A stretch of DNA of 11,636 bases. It comes from an uncultured Actinomycetes bacterium. GTDB lineage: Bacteria; Actinomycetota; Actinomycetes; Nanopelagicales; Nanopelagicaceae. Below the pieces are notes generated by a model. That model saw nothing but the letters and a program-made list of their open reading frames with translations, ran no database searches and had not been told where the DNA came from. How positions within the stretch are numbered: position 1 is the stretch's first letter; each line of letters begins with the position of its first letter. The stretch covers positions 1 to 11,636 of the forward strand of contig CAJAFH010000099.1 in the NCBI GenBank assembly GCA_903939005.1. The letters run 5' to 3'. A program made the translations under genes and the position numbers. Shown in pieces: positions 1-5,849 of this stretch.

Positions 1-2
1 AG

Positions 3-239
3 CATGGGAGTGCGGATCGTGCTGGTGCATGGCTTTCGGCCCCAGGTCAACTAATTTTAGATCTTCCTGATTACTTTAGTCCAGCAGGATCTCGTCATTG
101 GAAACGTATAGAGCATCTATGGTTTTTCACCGAAGACCAATTTGAAAAAGTTTTAGACAAAAATGGATTTAAGGTTGATAAGATTGTTCCTCCAATTCCT
201 GGTAAGTTAGTATATTATGCGAGACAGAGACAGTTGTAG
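3..239 (+). CDS. C-terminal fragment of a class I SAM-dependent methyltransferase (5' end outside window)
   Basis: This reading frame is open from the left edge to a TAG at 237-239 and gives 78 residues. It reads like the end of a Methyltransf_23/11-type enzyme: a PGQLILDLPD strand like the usual 'PGG.L.l..P' turn after the catalytic core, then a variable loop, then EHLWFFTEDQFEKVL followed by NGF, which resembles the 'rH..ff....l..lL...GF' C-terminal element of enzymes acting on sugars, quinones or lipids. The SAM-binding GxGxG motif would lie upstream and is not present, so substrate and full family cannot be given. It sits where yidC is expected in actinobacteria (yidC-jag-rsmG-parA-parB), and its last five codons (from about 221) read through sequence that makes better sense as jag in another frame. 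It is therefore probably not native to this locus, or is a join artefact. The methyltransferase assignment is moderately sure; the locus is doubtful. Confidence 0.55.
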   Translation, partial: HGSADRAGAWLSAPGQLILDLPDYFSPAGSRHWKRIEHLWFFTEDQFEKVLDKNGFKVDKIVPPIPGKLVYYARQRQL

Positions 240-745
240 AAGAGACAACCGAAAAGGCGTTAAAACCAGGTCAAAAAAGCCCAAAGACAATTGCCAAGCT
301 AGAAGAAGAGGGCGATATCGCCGCTGACTATCTTGAAGGCTTGCTTGATATTGCCGACCTTGATGGCGATATTGATATTGATGTGGAAAATGACCGTGCA
401 GCGGTTGCCATTGTTGGCGGAAAGCTAAATCACCTAGTCGGCAATGGCGGCGAAGTACTAGATGCCCTACAAGAGCTAACTCGCCTTGCCGTGCAGACTT
501 CAACCGGTGATCGCAGCCGTTTAATGCTTGATATCGAAGGTTTCCGCTCAGGTCGCAAATCCGAACTTAAAAAATTGGCTGAAGAGATGGCTGAGAAGGC
601 GAAGTCAACTGGCGAAGAAATCCGCCTAAAGCCAATGAATGCCTTTGAGCGCAAAGTTATCCATGACACGATCCAAGACCTCGGCCTAAGCAGTGAATCT
701 GAGGGCGAAGATCCAGATCGCTTTGTAGTTATCTTCCCTAATTAA
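221..745 (+). CDS. jag: Jag/KhpB (EloR) family KH-R3H RNA-binding protein, 5' end missing or damaged
   Basis: Jag/KhpB proteins bind RNA and in Gram-positives influence cell elongation and division. The KH part is at about nt 330-555, including AIVGGKLNHLVGNGGEVLDA with a GNGG turn in the GxxG loop position. The R3H domain follows at about nt 615-742, with FERKVIHDTI (the R-x3-H signature) and a closing segment ending FVVIFP. The stretch LEEEGDIAADYLEGLLDIAD just before the KH domain is typical of actinobacterial Jag, so the gene must begin upstream of the TTG at 341. In this frame, however, codons run back only to a TAA at 203-205 with no ATG, GTG or TTG before 341. The nearest ATG (217-219) is out of frame and stops at 325. 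I therefore call the gene 5'-incomplete from about 221, where acidic jag-like codons (ETETVVEETTEKA) begin. rsmG follows after 10 bp. The family is sure; the start is not. Confidence 0.85.
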   Translation, partial: ETETVVEETTEKALKPGQKSPKTIAKLEEEGDIAADYLEGLLDIADLDGDIDIDVENDRAAVAIVGGKLNHLVGNGGEVLDALQELTRLAVQTSTGDRSRLMLDIEGFRSGRKSELKKLAEEMAEKAKSTGEEIRLKPMNAFERKVIHDTIQDLGLSSESEGEDPDRFVVIFPN

Positions 746-755
746 TAACTAAGCA

Positions 756-1358
756 ATGGAAGTTTCACGTGAAACACCCCTTTCTCAAGAAGAGCTAATT
801 GAGCGCTATTTCCCAACCCGCCAAAACGAGGCTAAAAAGTATGCCGAATTTCTGGTTGGCCCAGGAATTGAGCGTGGTTTAATCGGCCCTCGCGAAGGTG
901 AGCGGATCTGGGAACGCCATATTTTCAACTGTATTCCCGTCTCAACCTTAATTCCAGAAGGATCTCTACTATTTGATATCGGCTCAGGGGCAGGATTGCC
1001 CGGCTTAGTAATTGCCTTGGCTAGACCCGATCTAAAAATTACCTTGATTGAGCCGCTGCAGCGCCGGGTAGATTTCCTAGAAGAGGCAGTTGCGCTCCTA
1101 AATCTCGAAAATGTGGCTGTTATACGCGGCAAATCTGAAAATGTGAAGAAAAGCGCCAATTATGTGACTGCTCGAGCAGTTGCCCCGCTGGAAAAGTTAA
1201 AGAAAATTACCTCTCATATGATCAAACCGGGTGGCGCACTTTTAGCCATGAAAGGGGAGTCAGCGGCGGAAGAGGCAAAAACTGTGCCCAACGCTGAGGT
1301 AATTGAGGTAAATCTGCCTGGACTTGAGCTTGCACGCATCGTGAAGGTGGCTAAGTAA
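756..1358 (+). CDS. rsmG: 16S rRNA (guanine527-N7)-methyltransferase RsmG (GidB)
   Basis: RsmG methylates N7 of G527 in the 530 loop of 16S rRNA using SAM; in other bacteria its loss gives low-level streptomycin resistance. The 200-residue protein carries the family's N-terminal signature (RGLIGPRE then IWERHIFNC, residues 40-59), the SAM-binding loop DIGSGAGLPG (74-83), the second acidic motif LIEPLQRRVDFLEE (97-110) and RAVAPL (about 139-144). Length is near the usual 200-240, so it is complete. The ATG at 756 lies 10 bp after the jag stop and has no clear Shine-Dalgarno, so jag coupling or weak initiation is likely. The first codons (MEVSRET) contain a parS site, which fixes their sequence for a reason other than the enzyme. 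parA starts 24 bp downstream. Sure of function. Confidence 0.95.
   Translation: MEVSRETPLSQEELIERYFPTRQNEAKKYAEFLVGPGIERGLIGPREGERIWERHIFNCIPVSTLIPEGSLLFDIGSGAGLPGLVIALARPDLKITLIEPLQRRVDFLEEAVALLNLENVAVIRGKSENVKKSANYVTARAVAPLEKLKKITSHMIKPGGALLAMKGESAAEEAKTVPNAEVIEVNLPGLELARIVKVAK
761..776 (+). other. parS: parS centromere site 1 (inside the 5' end of rsmG)
   Basis: The 16-mer AGTTTCACGTGAAACA matches the widely conserved chromosomal parS consensus TGTTTCACGTGAAACA at 15 of 16 positions, and the 14-bp core GTTTCACGTGAAAC (762-775) is a perfect palindrome. ParB binds such sites, loads as a CTP-dependent clamp and spreads to build the partition complex. The site encodes Val-Ser-Arg-Glu-Thr in RsmG. 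parB lies 1.5 kb away and a second site lies in parA, as expected for an origin-proximal parS cluster. Identification is by match to the consensus. Confidence 0.93.
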
Positions 1359-1365
1359 GATCAAA

Positions 1366-1379
1366 GGTAGTTAACTACC
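1366..1379 (+). repeat. Perfect 14-bp palindrome immediately upstream of parA
   Basis: GGTAGTTAACTACC reads identically on both strands and fills most of the 24-bp gap between the rsmG stop (1358) and the parA ATG (1383), ending 3 bp before the start codon. It occupies the ribosome-binding region: the only purine-rich patch, AAAGG, overlaps its left arm. It could be an operator for a dimeric regulator, or in mRNA the two arms could pair and limit access to the parA start. It differs from parS. Function is inferred only from position and symmetry. Confidence 0.5.
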
Positions 1380-1382
1380 CTC

Positions 1383-2255
1383 ATGAGTACCGTTGATTCA
1401 CGTGAAACAGAACGTGTCAGCAAAACGGTAATCGGAATTCGCAAGCTAAAAGAACCCATGCCAGCCCCGGCAAATACCCGAGTTTTCGTGGTGGCCAACC
1501 AAAAAGGTGGGGTGGGCAAGACCACCAGCACGGTAAATATCGCCGCCGCCCTAGCTATGGGTGGCTTGCGGGTCTTGGTTATAGACCTGGACCCACAAGG
1601 CAATGCGAGTACCGCCCTTGGAGTTGAACATAAAGAGAGCGCCGGAATTTTTGAAATATTAATGGGCTCTGCCGAAATTCAAAACGTTGTGCAGAAAGTT
1701 GTTGGTTTTGCGCACCTGGAATGTATTCCATCTAATACTGGTTTAGCGCAAGCAGAAATTAATTTAGTTCCAATGGTTGCCCGCGAAATGCGTTTAAAAG
1801 ATGCCATTGAAGATTTAATAAAATTTAAAGTTGAAGCCGGCTCCGGATATGACTACATATTTATTGATTGCCCACCAAGTTTAGGCTTATTAACTATTAA
1901 CGCTTTCGCTGCAGCAAAAGAACTTTTAATTCCAATTCAATGCGAGTACTACGCCCTTGAAGGCCTAACTCAATTATTAGAAACGTATTCATTAGTTAAG
2001 AAACGATTAAACCCCAACTTAAACTTATCAACCATTATTTTAACTATGTTTGATAGCCGAACAAAACTTGCTAATGATGTCGCAGATAGCGTGCGCCAAC
2101 ATTTTCCTAATGAACTAATTAATATTCCAATTCCAAGAACCGTGCGAATTTCTGAAGCACCTTCTTATAACCAAACCATTATGACTTATGACCCAGTATC
2201 ACCAGGTGCGGTTGCTTACATGCAAGTTGCAAGAGAGATAGCGGAGAAAAAGTAA
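1383..2255 (+). CDS. parA: Chromosome-partitioning ATPase ParA (Soj family)
   Basis: ParA is a deviant-Walker P-loop ATPase that forms ATP-bound dimers on nucleoid DNA and is stimulated by ParB at parS to move origins apart. In the 290 residues I see the deviant Walker A KGGVGKTT at 41-48 with the signature lysine K41, the A' motif VIDLDPQGNAS soon after, and Walker B FIDCPPSLG in mid-protein. The first 32 residues are a basic tail before the core; its start MSTVDSRET holds the second parS. A later in-frame ATG at 1458 would remove that tail. I prefer 1383 because SRET-type N-termini over a parS site occur in other actinobacterial ParA proteins. The stop overlaps the parB ATG by 1 nt (TAATG), so the pair is coupled. 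GC content and leucine codon use change sharply near nt 1620-1640 (see findings). Function is sure. Confidence 0.97.
   Translation: MSTVDSRETERVSKTVIGIRKLKEPMPAPANTRVFVVANQKGGVGKTTSTVNIAAALAMGGLRVLVIDLDPQGNASTALGVEHKESAGIFEILMGSAEIQNVVQKVVGFAHLECIPSNTGLAQAEINLVPMVAREMRLKDAIEDLIKFKVEAGSGYDYIFIDCPPSLGLLTINAFAAAKELLIPIQCEYYALEGLTQLLETYSLVKKRLNPNLNLSTIILTMFDSRTKLANDVADSVRQHFPNELINIPIPRTVRISEAPSYNQTIMTYDPVSPGAVAYMQVAREIAEKK
1394..1409 (+). other. parS: parS centromere site 2 (inside the 5' end of parA)
   Basis: TGATTCACGTGAAACA matches the parS consensus at 15 of 16 positions (T to A at position 3). It starts 11 nt after the parA start codon and encodes Asp-Ser-Arg-Glu-Thr. It is 633 bp from site 1 in the same relation to a start codon. 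Bound ParB here could also affect parA transcription or initiation (inference). Confidence 0.88.
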
Positions 2256-3112
2256 TGGCGAAACGTGGCGGCCTCGGCACAAACTTAGATGCACTTATTC
2301 CAACATCTTTAACAGTTGGCGGAAAAGAAGTCGGACAACAAAACGAAATTGATATCAATTTAATTTCACCGAACCCAAAACAACCACGTACCGTTTTTGA
2401 TGAAGCCGCACTAAAAGAGTTAATGGTTTCGATTAAAGAGATCGGCATTCTGCAACCACCAGTAGTTCGTGAAGTAAGTGGTGGGCGCTATGAATTAATC
2501 ATGGGCGAACGTCGCTATCGTGCTGCAAAAGCAGTTGGTTTAAAAACAATTCCGGTAATTATTAGGCAGACCCCAGATAATGAATTACTACGCGAAGCGC
2601 TAATTGAAAATATTCATCGCAGCCAATTAAATCCACTTGAAGAAGGCGCTGCATATGCTCAATTACTTAGCGATTTCAACTGCACTCACGAAGAATTAGC
2701 AACCAAACTTGGTCGCTCACGGCCACATCTTTCAAACACCATGCGTTTGTTAACACTTCCGCAATCAGTTCAAAAAAGAGTTGCACTTGGAATTATCTCA
2801 GCTGGCCATGCTCGGGCACTTTTAGGGCTTACTGATGCTGCTGAAATTGAAAAACTTGCTAATCGAATTGTTGCCGAGAATTTATCGGTACGTTCCGTCG
2901 AAGAAATAATTGCAACTGGCGGAAGTGGGAAAAAAACCACAAAACGCAAGACCCGCAAAGGCAACCCAGAGCTAAATGAGATCGCTGAAGAACTAGGCGA
3001 TCACCTTGATACTCGCGTGAAAATCGAGGGATCAGCCAGTAAAGGAAAGATTGTGATCGAATATTCCGGCGGTGAAGATTTACAACGAATAATTAAAAAA
3101 ATTAAGAGTTAA
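2255..3112 (+). CDS. parB: Chromosome-partitioning protein ParB (CTP-dependent parS-binding clamp)
   Basis: ParB binds parS, hydrolyses CTP, spreads as a sliding clamp and activates ParA. The 285-residue protein has the short N-terminal ParA-contact motif LGTNLDALIP (7-16), the ParB/Srx CTP-binding fold (about 33-125) with the C-motif GERRYRAA (84-91) and the ENIHRSQLNPLEE box (118-130), a helix-turn-helix for parS (about 143-165, EELATKLGRSRPHLSNTMRL), then a Lys/Gly/Thr-rich linker (222-236) and the C-terminal dimerisation domain (about 237-285). Length is normal for the family. The ATG overlaps the parA stop by 1 nt, so it is translationally coupled. Its 3' end overlaps the convergent aminotransferase gene by 11 bp, with no terminator between them. 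Two parS sites lie just upstream. Sure. Confidence 0.97.
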   Translation: MAKRGGLGTNLDALIPTSLTVGGKEVGQQNEIDINLISPNPKQPRTVFDEAALKELMVSIKEIGILQPPVVREVSGGRYELIMGERRYRAAKAVGLKTIPVIIRQTPDNELLREALIENIHRSQLNPLEEGAAYAQLLSDFNCTHEELATKLGRSRPHLSNTMRLLTLPQSVQKRVALGIISAGHARALLGLTDAAEIEKLANRIVAENLSVRSVEEIIATGGSGKKTTKRKTRKGNPELNEIAEELGDHLDTRVKIEGSASKGKIVIEYSGGEDLQRIIKKIKS

Positions 3113-4370
3113 GTTCTAAATTACCGCCGCGGCGCGAAATCTCCTGATTAACAACGCCAGCTAAAGCCTTTACACCTTCGCGAATTCGTTCTGGCGTTGG
3201 ATGGCAGTAAGAAAGTCGCATTGACCAAGTACCAAAACCATCGGCGTAAAACGCAGTGCCAGGAACGTAGGCAACCTTGGCAACAATCGCCTTTGGCATC
3301 ATCGCTTTTGTATCAATTTCTGGCGGCAAAGTAACCCAAACATAGAAACCGCCACCTGGTTTAGTCCAAGTCGCACTCTTTGGGAAGTATTCATCAAGGG
3401 ATTCAAGCATCGCGTCGCGACGCATCTTGTACTGCTCACAGAATGAAGCGATCTGGTCGCGCCAAGGCTGATTAGCCAAGTAATTAGAAATTGTCATTTG
3501 GGTGAAATTAGAAGGGCAAAGAATTGAAGATTCACTGGCTACGACCAATTTATCTTTTAACGATTGCGGAACTAACGCCCAGCCGACACGTAATCCTGGT
3601 GAGATGGTTTTAGAGAAAGAACCAAGATAGATAACATTTTCAGAATCTTCAGCGCGCATGGCATTCGGTGAAGGCTTATCAAAACCTAGAAGGCCATAAG
3701 GGTTATCTTCAACTACAAAAATCTGCTCAACTCGGCAAATTTCAAGAATCTCAGTGCGGCGGTTAGCTGGCAATAAAACACCAGAAGGGTTCTGGTAATT
3801 CGGAATCAAATACAAAAATTTAATCTTGCGACCGGCAGCACGCAGGGTTTTAATGGCTTGTCGTAGCGATTCCGGAACCATGCCATCGTTATCTGTTTCA
3901 ACGTGCACAACTGAAGCTTCATATTGGCGGAAAGTTCCGAGTGCGCCAACATATGAAGGAGCTTCAGCCAAAATTACATCGCCTGGATCAATAAAAATAC
4001 GAGAAATTAAATCAAGTGCTTGTTGTGAACCAGTGGTTACAACAACATCATCTGGATTAGCGCGAATTCCTTCAAGCGCCATAACTTCACAGATTTGCTC
4101 ACGTAATTTTGGATGGCCCTGACCGCTGCCGTACTGCAACGCTTCTTGACCTTGAGTTAAAATTAAATCAGAGACAACTGAAGCCATCATTTCCATTGGC
4201 AAAGCAGAAAGATTTGGCATTCCGCCCGCTAGTGAAACAATCTCAGGGCGTGAAGCAACCGCGAATAACGAACGAATTTCACTTGCGACCATGCCAGTAG
4301 CACGGTGCGCGAAACGTTCCTCAAGGTTCTGAGGAGTCCCGGTGTGAAAGCGAGTTGTTAAGTCGGACAT
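3102..4370 (-). CDS. PLP-dependent aminotransferase, class I/II fold type I (2-aminoadipate/MocR-like branch)
   Basis: This 422-residue enzyme transfers amino groups using pyridoxal phosphate; the amino acid substrate cannot be read from sequence. Visible fold type I landmarks are VSLAGGMPN (45-53), YGSGQGHPKLRE (80-91), TTGSQQALD (112-120, phosphate contact), NYQNPSG with N194 (191-197), VEDNPYG with D222 pairing with the PLP nitrogen and Y225 stacking nearby (220-226), SFSKTISPGLRVGW with the Schiff-base lysine K254 (251-264), and a C-terminal arginine in SMRLSY (R385) that would hold the substrate carboxylate. The LAGGMPN and SFSKTISPGLR style fits the LysN/2-aminoadipate and valine-pyruvate group rather than AspC. 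No helix-turn-helix precedes it, so it is not a MocR regulator. It is last in the - strand run, 39 bp after cwlM. The tail shares 11 bp with parB. In M. tuberculosis the equivalent slot holds the unrelated Rv3916c. Confidence 0.9.
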   Translation of the reverse strand: MSDLTTRFHTGTPQNLEERFAHRATGMVASEIRSLFAVASRPEIVSLAGGMPNLSALPMEMMASVVSDLILTQGQEALQYGSGQGHPKLREQICEVMALEGIRANPDDVVVTTGSQQALDLISRIFIDPGDVILAEAPSYVGALGTFRQYEASVVHVETDNDGMVPESLRQAIKTLRAAGRKIKFLYLIPNYQNPSGVLLPANRRTEILEICRVEQIFVVEDNPYGLLGFDKPSPNAMRAEDSENVIYLGSFSKTISPGLRVGWALVPQSLKDKLVVASESSILCPSNFTQMTISNYLANQPWRDQIASFCEQYKMRRDAMLESLDEYFPKSATWTKPGGGFYVWVTLPPEIDTKAMMPKAIVAKVAYVPGTAFYADGFGTWSMRLSYCHPTPERIREGVKALAGVVNQEISRRGGNLELNS

Positions 4371-4392
4371 CTGCGAATCATCCCATAAAGAG

Positions 4393-4406
4393 GCGCGAAT
4401 ACGCGC
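4393..4406 (-). terminator. Short GC hairpin between cwlM and the aminotransferase gene, doubtful terminator
   Basis: GCGCG-AATA-CGCGC forms a 5-bp all-GC stem with a 4-nt loop in the 39-bp gap, just after the cwlM stop on the - strand. It is followed by CCTCTTTA rather than a clean T-run, so at most it would attenuate transcription into the aminotransferase gene or act as an mRNA processing stem. The symmetry is real; the role is a guess. Confidence 0.25.
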
Positions 4407-4409
4407 AGG

Positions 4410-5444
4410 TTAATTACTGCGAAGGCCAGCTTTACGTAGGTCAGAAAGTCGCAACATTCCAGTTTTAGCGTCATCTTCGGATGCTAAATAAAGACGTTGA
4501 ATTGCAATAACTATTGATTCGGCAATTACATCGCGGAAATCGGCACGGCCTAGGCGTTCGGCGTCGCCGGGATTCGTTAAATATCCCAAATCAACCCTAA
4601 CTGTCGGCGCTTTGGTTAAACGCAATAAATCCCAAACTTTGGCATGGGAGTGACAATTAACTAAATCGGTGCGAGCGCAAATTTCGCGCTGCACAAGCGA
4701 GGCAAATCTTTCACCGACAACTGAATGAAGCGAGTGCAAGTCGCTACCGTAGTAATAAGTAGCTACGCCATGAGCGCTCTCGGTTGGATAGCGGTCGGCA
4801 TGAAAAGAGATAAGTAAATCCGCTGAAGTTTTATTAGCTAAATCAACCCGTTCTTGTTGTGTCGGGCAGTTATCTTTTCCACGAGTTAAAAACACACTTA
4901 CACCGAGAGCTAATAAACGACCTTCTAAACGTTGCGCAATATCATAAACAATTTCGGCTTCTTCAATTCCGAAACCACTCACGCCGCGACTTTCGCCACC
5001 ATTACTTGGATCCAACACAATTATTTTATCTGCCAGCGCCGGCCCACGATTTTTATGTGAAACATCTTCACGTAATCGAACCGGTGCACCACCGCTAACA
5101 ATTGTGGTTAATCGCAGCAACGCAATAATTGTGGCTGGACCACATTTACCGTCAACAGTTACACCAACAGATTTTTGAAATTCACTGACCGCACTAGATG
5201 TGCGAGGACCATAAATGCCATCAACTCGACCGCAATCAAAACCCATTTCAACTAATCGGTTTTGCAGAGTTGCTACATCATCGCCATGCATTAACGCCGG
5301 CGTAGTGATGTGAAGCGAGCGATCACCAAGTTTCCATCGCGCTTCTTCTAGTGCGCGCGAAGTTACATCGTCAATCAGACCTGTAACTGTTAATCCGCGA
5401 CCCTGTTGAAAGGAACGAACCTCATCTGGCGTTAGCTCTTTCAT
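4410..5444 (-). CDS. cwlM: CwlM-like peptidoglycan-binding amidase_3 protein, predicted catalytically inactive regulator
   Basis: This 344-residue cytosolic protein (no signal peptide) has the C-terminal half of one PG_binding_1 repeat (about 7-37), a complete second repeat (about 52-111, with GDDVATLQNRL, DGIYGPRT and DGKCGP), and an amidase_3 domain (about 140-320). Real N-acetylmuramoyl-L-alanine amidases hold zinc with His, Glu and His and use a catalytic Glu. Here the first His is Asn (DPSNGG, N148), the Glu (E162) and second His (SFHAD, H215) remain, and the catalytic Glu is Asp (VRVDLGY, D285). From memory, M. tuberculosis CwlM is degenerate in the same positions and works as a PknB-phosphorylated regulator of MurA rather than a hydrolase. 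Order trxB-trxA-cwlM matches Rv3913-Rv3915. The upstream gap is 29 bp and no start codon lies further up near this ATG, so the first repeat really seems shortened relative to mycobacteria. Confidence 0.88.
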   Translation of the reverse strand: MKELTPDEVRSFQQGRGLTVTGLIDDVTSRALEEARWKLGDRSLHITTPALMHGDDVATLQNRLVEMGFDCGRVDGIYGPRTSSAVSEFQKSVGVTVDGKCGPATIIALLRLTTIVSGGAPVRLREDVSHKNRGPALADKIIVLDPSNGGESRGVSGFGIEEAEIVYDIAQRLEGRLLALGVSVFLTRGKDNCPTQQERVDLANKTSADLLISFHADRYPTESAHGVATYYYGSDLHSLHSVVGERFASLVQREICARTDLVNCHSHAKVWDLLRLTKAPTVRVDLGYLTNPGDAERLGRADFRDVIAESIVIAIQRLYLASEDDAKTGMLRLSDLRKAGLRSN

Positions 5445-5473
5445 GATGGTTGCAGATCTAAGGAAATAGCGGC

Positions 5474-5797
5474 TTAGATAAAACCTTCGAGTTCTTTAAG
5501 CAAAGCAGGCTTTGGCTTAGCACCGATAATTGTTTTAACTACTTCGCCATTTACAAAAACATTAAGGGTTGGAATTGAAGTAATTCCATATTTGATTGCA
5601 ATGGCTGATTCTTCGTCAGTATTTAACTTAACGATCTTGATCTTGTCGCCATGCTCGTTAGCAATCTCATCAAGGATTGGTCCAACTGCGCGGCAAGGCC
5701 CACACCATTCGGCCCAGAAATCAACCAAAACAGGGGTGCTGCTCTTAAGTACTACATCTGCGAAATTTGCAGTTGTGACAGGGGTTGCTGCGCTCAT
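5474..5797 (-). CDS. trxA: Thioredoxin
   Basis: This 107-residue thioredoxin reduces disulfides of cytosolic enzymes and is recycled by the TrxB encoded directly upstream. The redox motif WCGPC is at 31-35 (C32, C35) within VDFWAEWCGPC, and the cis-proline is P76 in TSIPT. Length is standard and there is no signal peptide. It follows trxB after 52 bp, the largest gap in the - strand run, and has the best ribosome-binding site of the window. cwlM follows after 29 bp. It corresponds to trxC (Rv3914). Sure. Confidence 0.97.
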   Translation of the reverse strand: MSAATPVTTANFADVVLKSSTPVLVDFWAEWCGPCRAVGPILDEIANEHGDKIKIVKLNTDEESAIAIKYGITSIPTLNVFVNGEVVKTIIGAKPKPALLKELEGFI

Positions 5798-5803
5798 TTT
5801 TTG

Positions 5804-5809
5804 CTCCTT
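5804..5809 (-). promoter_or_regulatory. Strong Shine-Dalgarno for trxA
   Basis: AAGGAG on the - strand, 6 nt before the trxA ATG, is a near-ideal ribosome-binding site. Most other starts here (rsmG, parA, cwlM, pcnA) have none that I can see, or rely on stop-start overlap. This suggests trxA is translated independently and strongly within the run. Confidence 0.8.
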
Positions 5810-5849
5810 GTGTTTACTTTTTCTAATTTAATACTGGTATGTAGGTACT

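Noticed and set aside
257..264. Search for CRISPR arrays, tRNAs, insertion sequences or defence genes across the window
   Set aside because: No regularly spaced repeats, no cloverleaf-like segments and no transposase or nuclease motifs were seen on either strand; all coding capacity is taken by housekeeping genes (coordinates here are only a placeholder for a window-wide search).
217..327. Small reading frame from the ATG at 217
   Set aside because: It is out of frame with jag, ends at 325-327, and gives an Arg/Lys-rich peptide typical of a shifted acidic gene; it is useful only as a hint of a lost jag start.
657..665. DnaA-box-like TTATCCATG
   Set aside because: Two mismatches to TTATCCACA, single copy inside the conserved R3H coding sequence; no cluster and no AT-rich unwinding region nearby.
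341..745. TTG at 341 as the true start of jag
   Set aside because: Codons just upstream encode the conserved LEEEGDIAADYLEG segment of actinobacterial Jag, so this start would cut the protein inside its conserved part.
806..1159. Antisense reading frame opposite rsmG
   Set aside because: Serine/arginine-rich shadow of the RsmG coding frame with no start signal.
5049..5064. Possible third parS: ATTTTTATGTGAAACA
   Set aside because: Only 12 of 16 positions match and the central CACGTG is lost (TATGTG); it lies inside cwlM and is explained by its codons.
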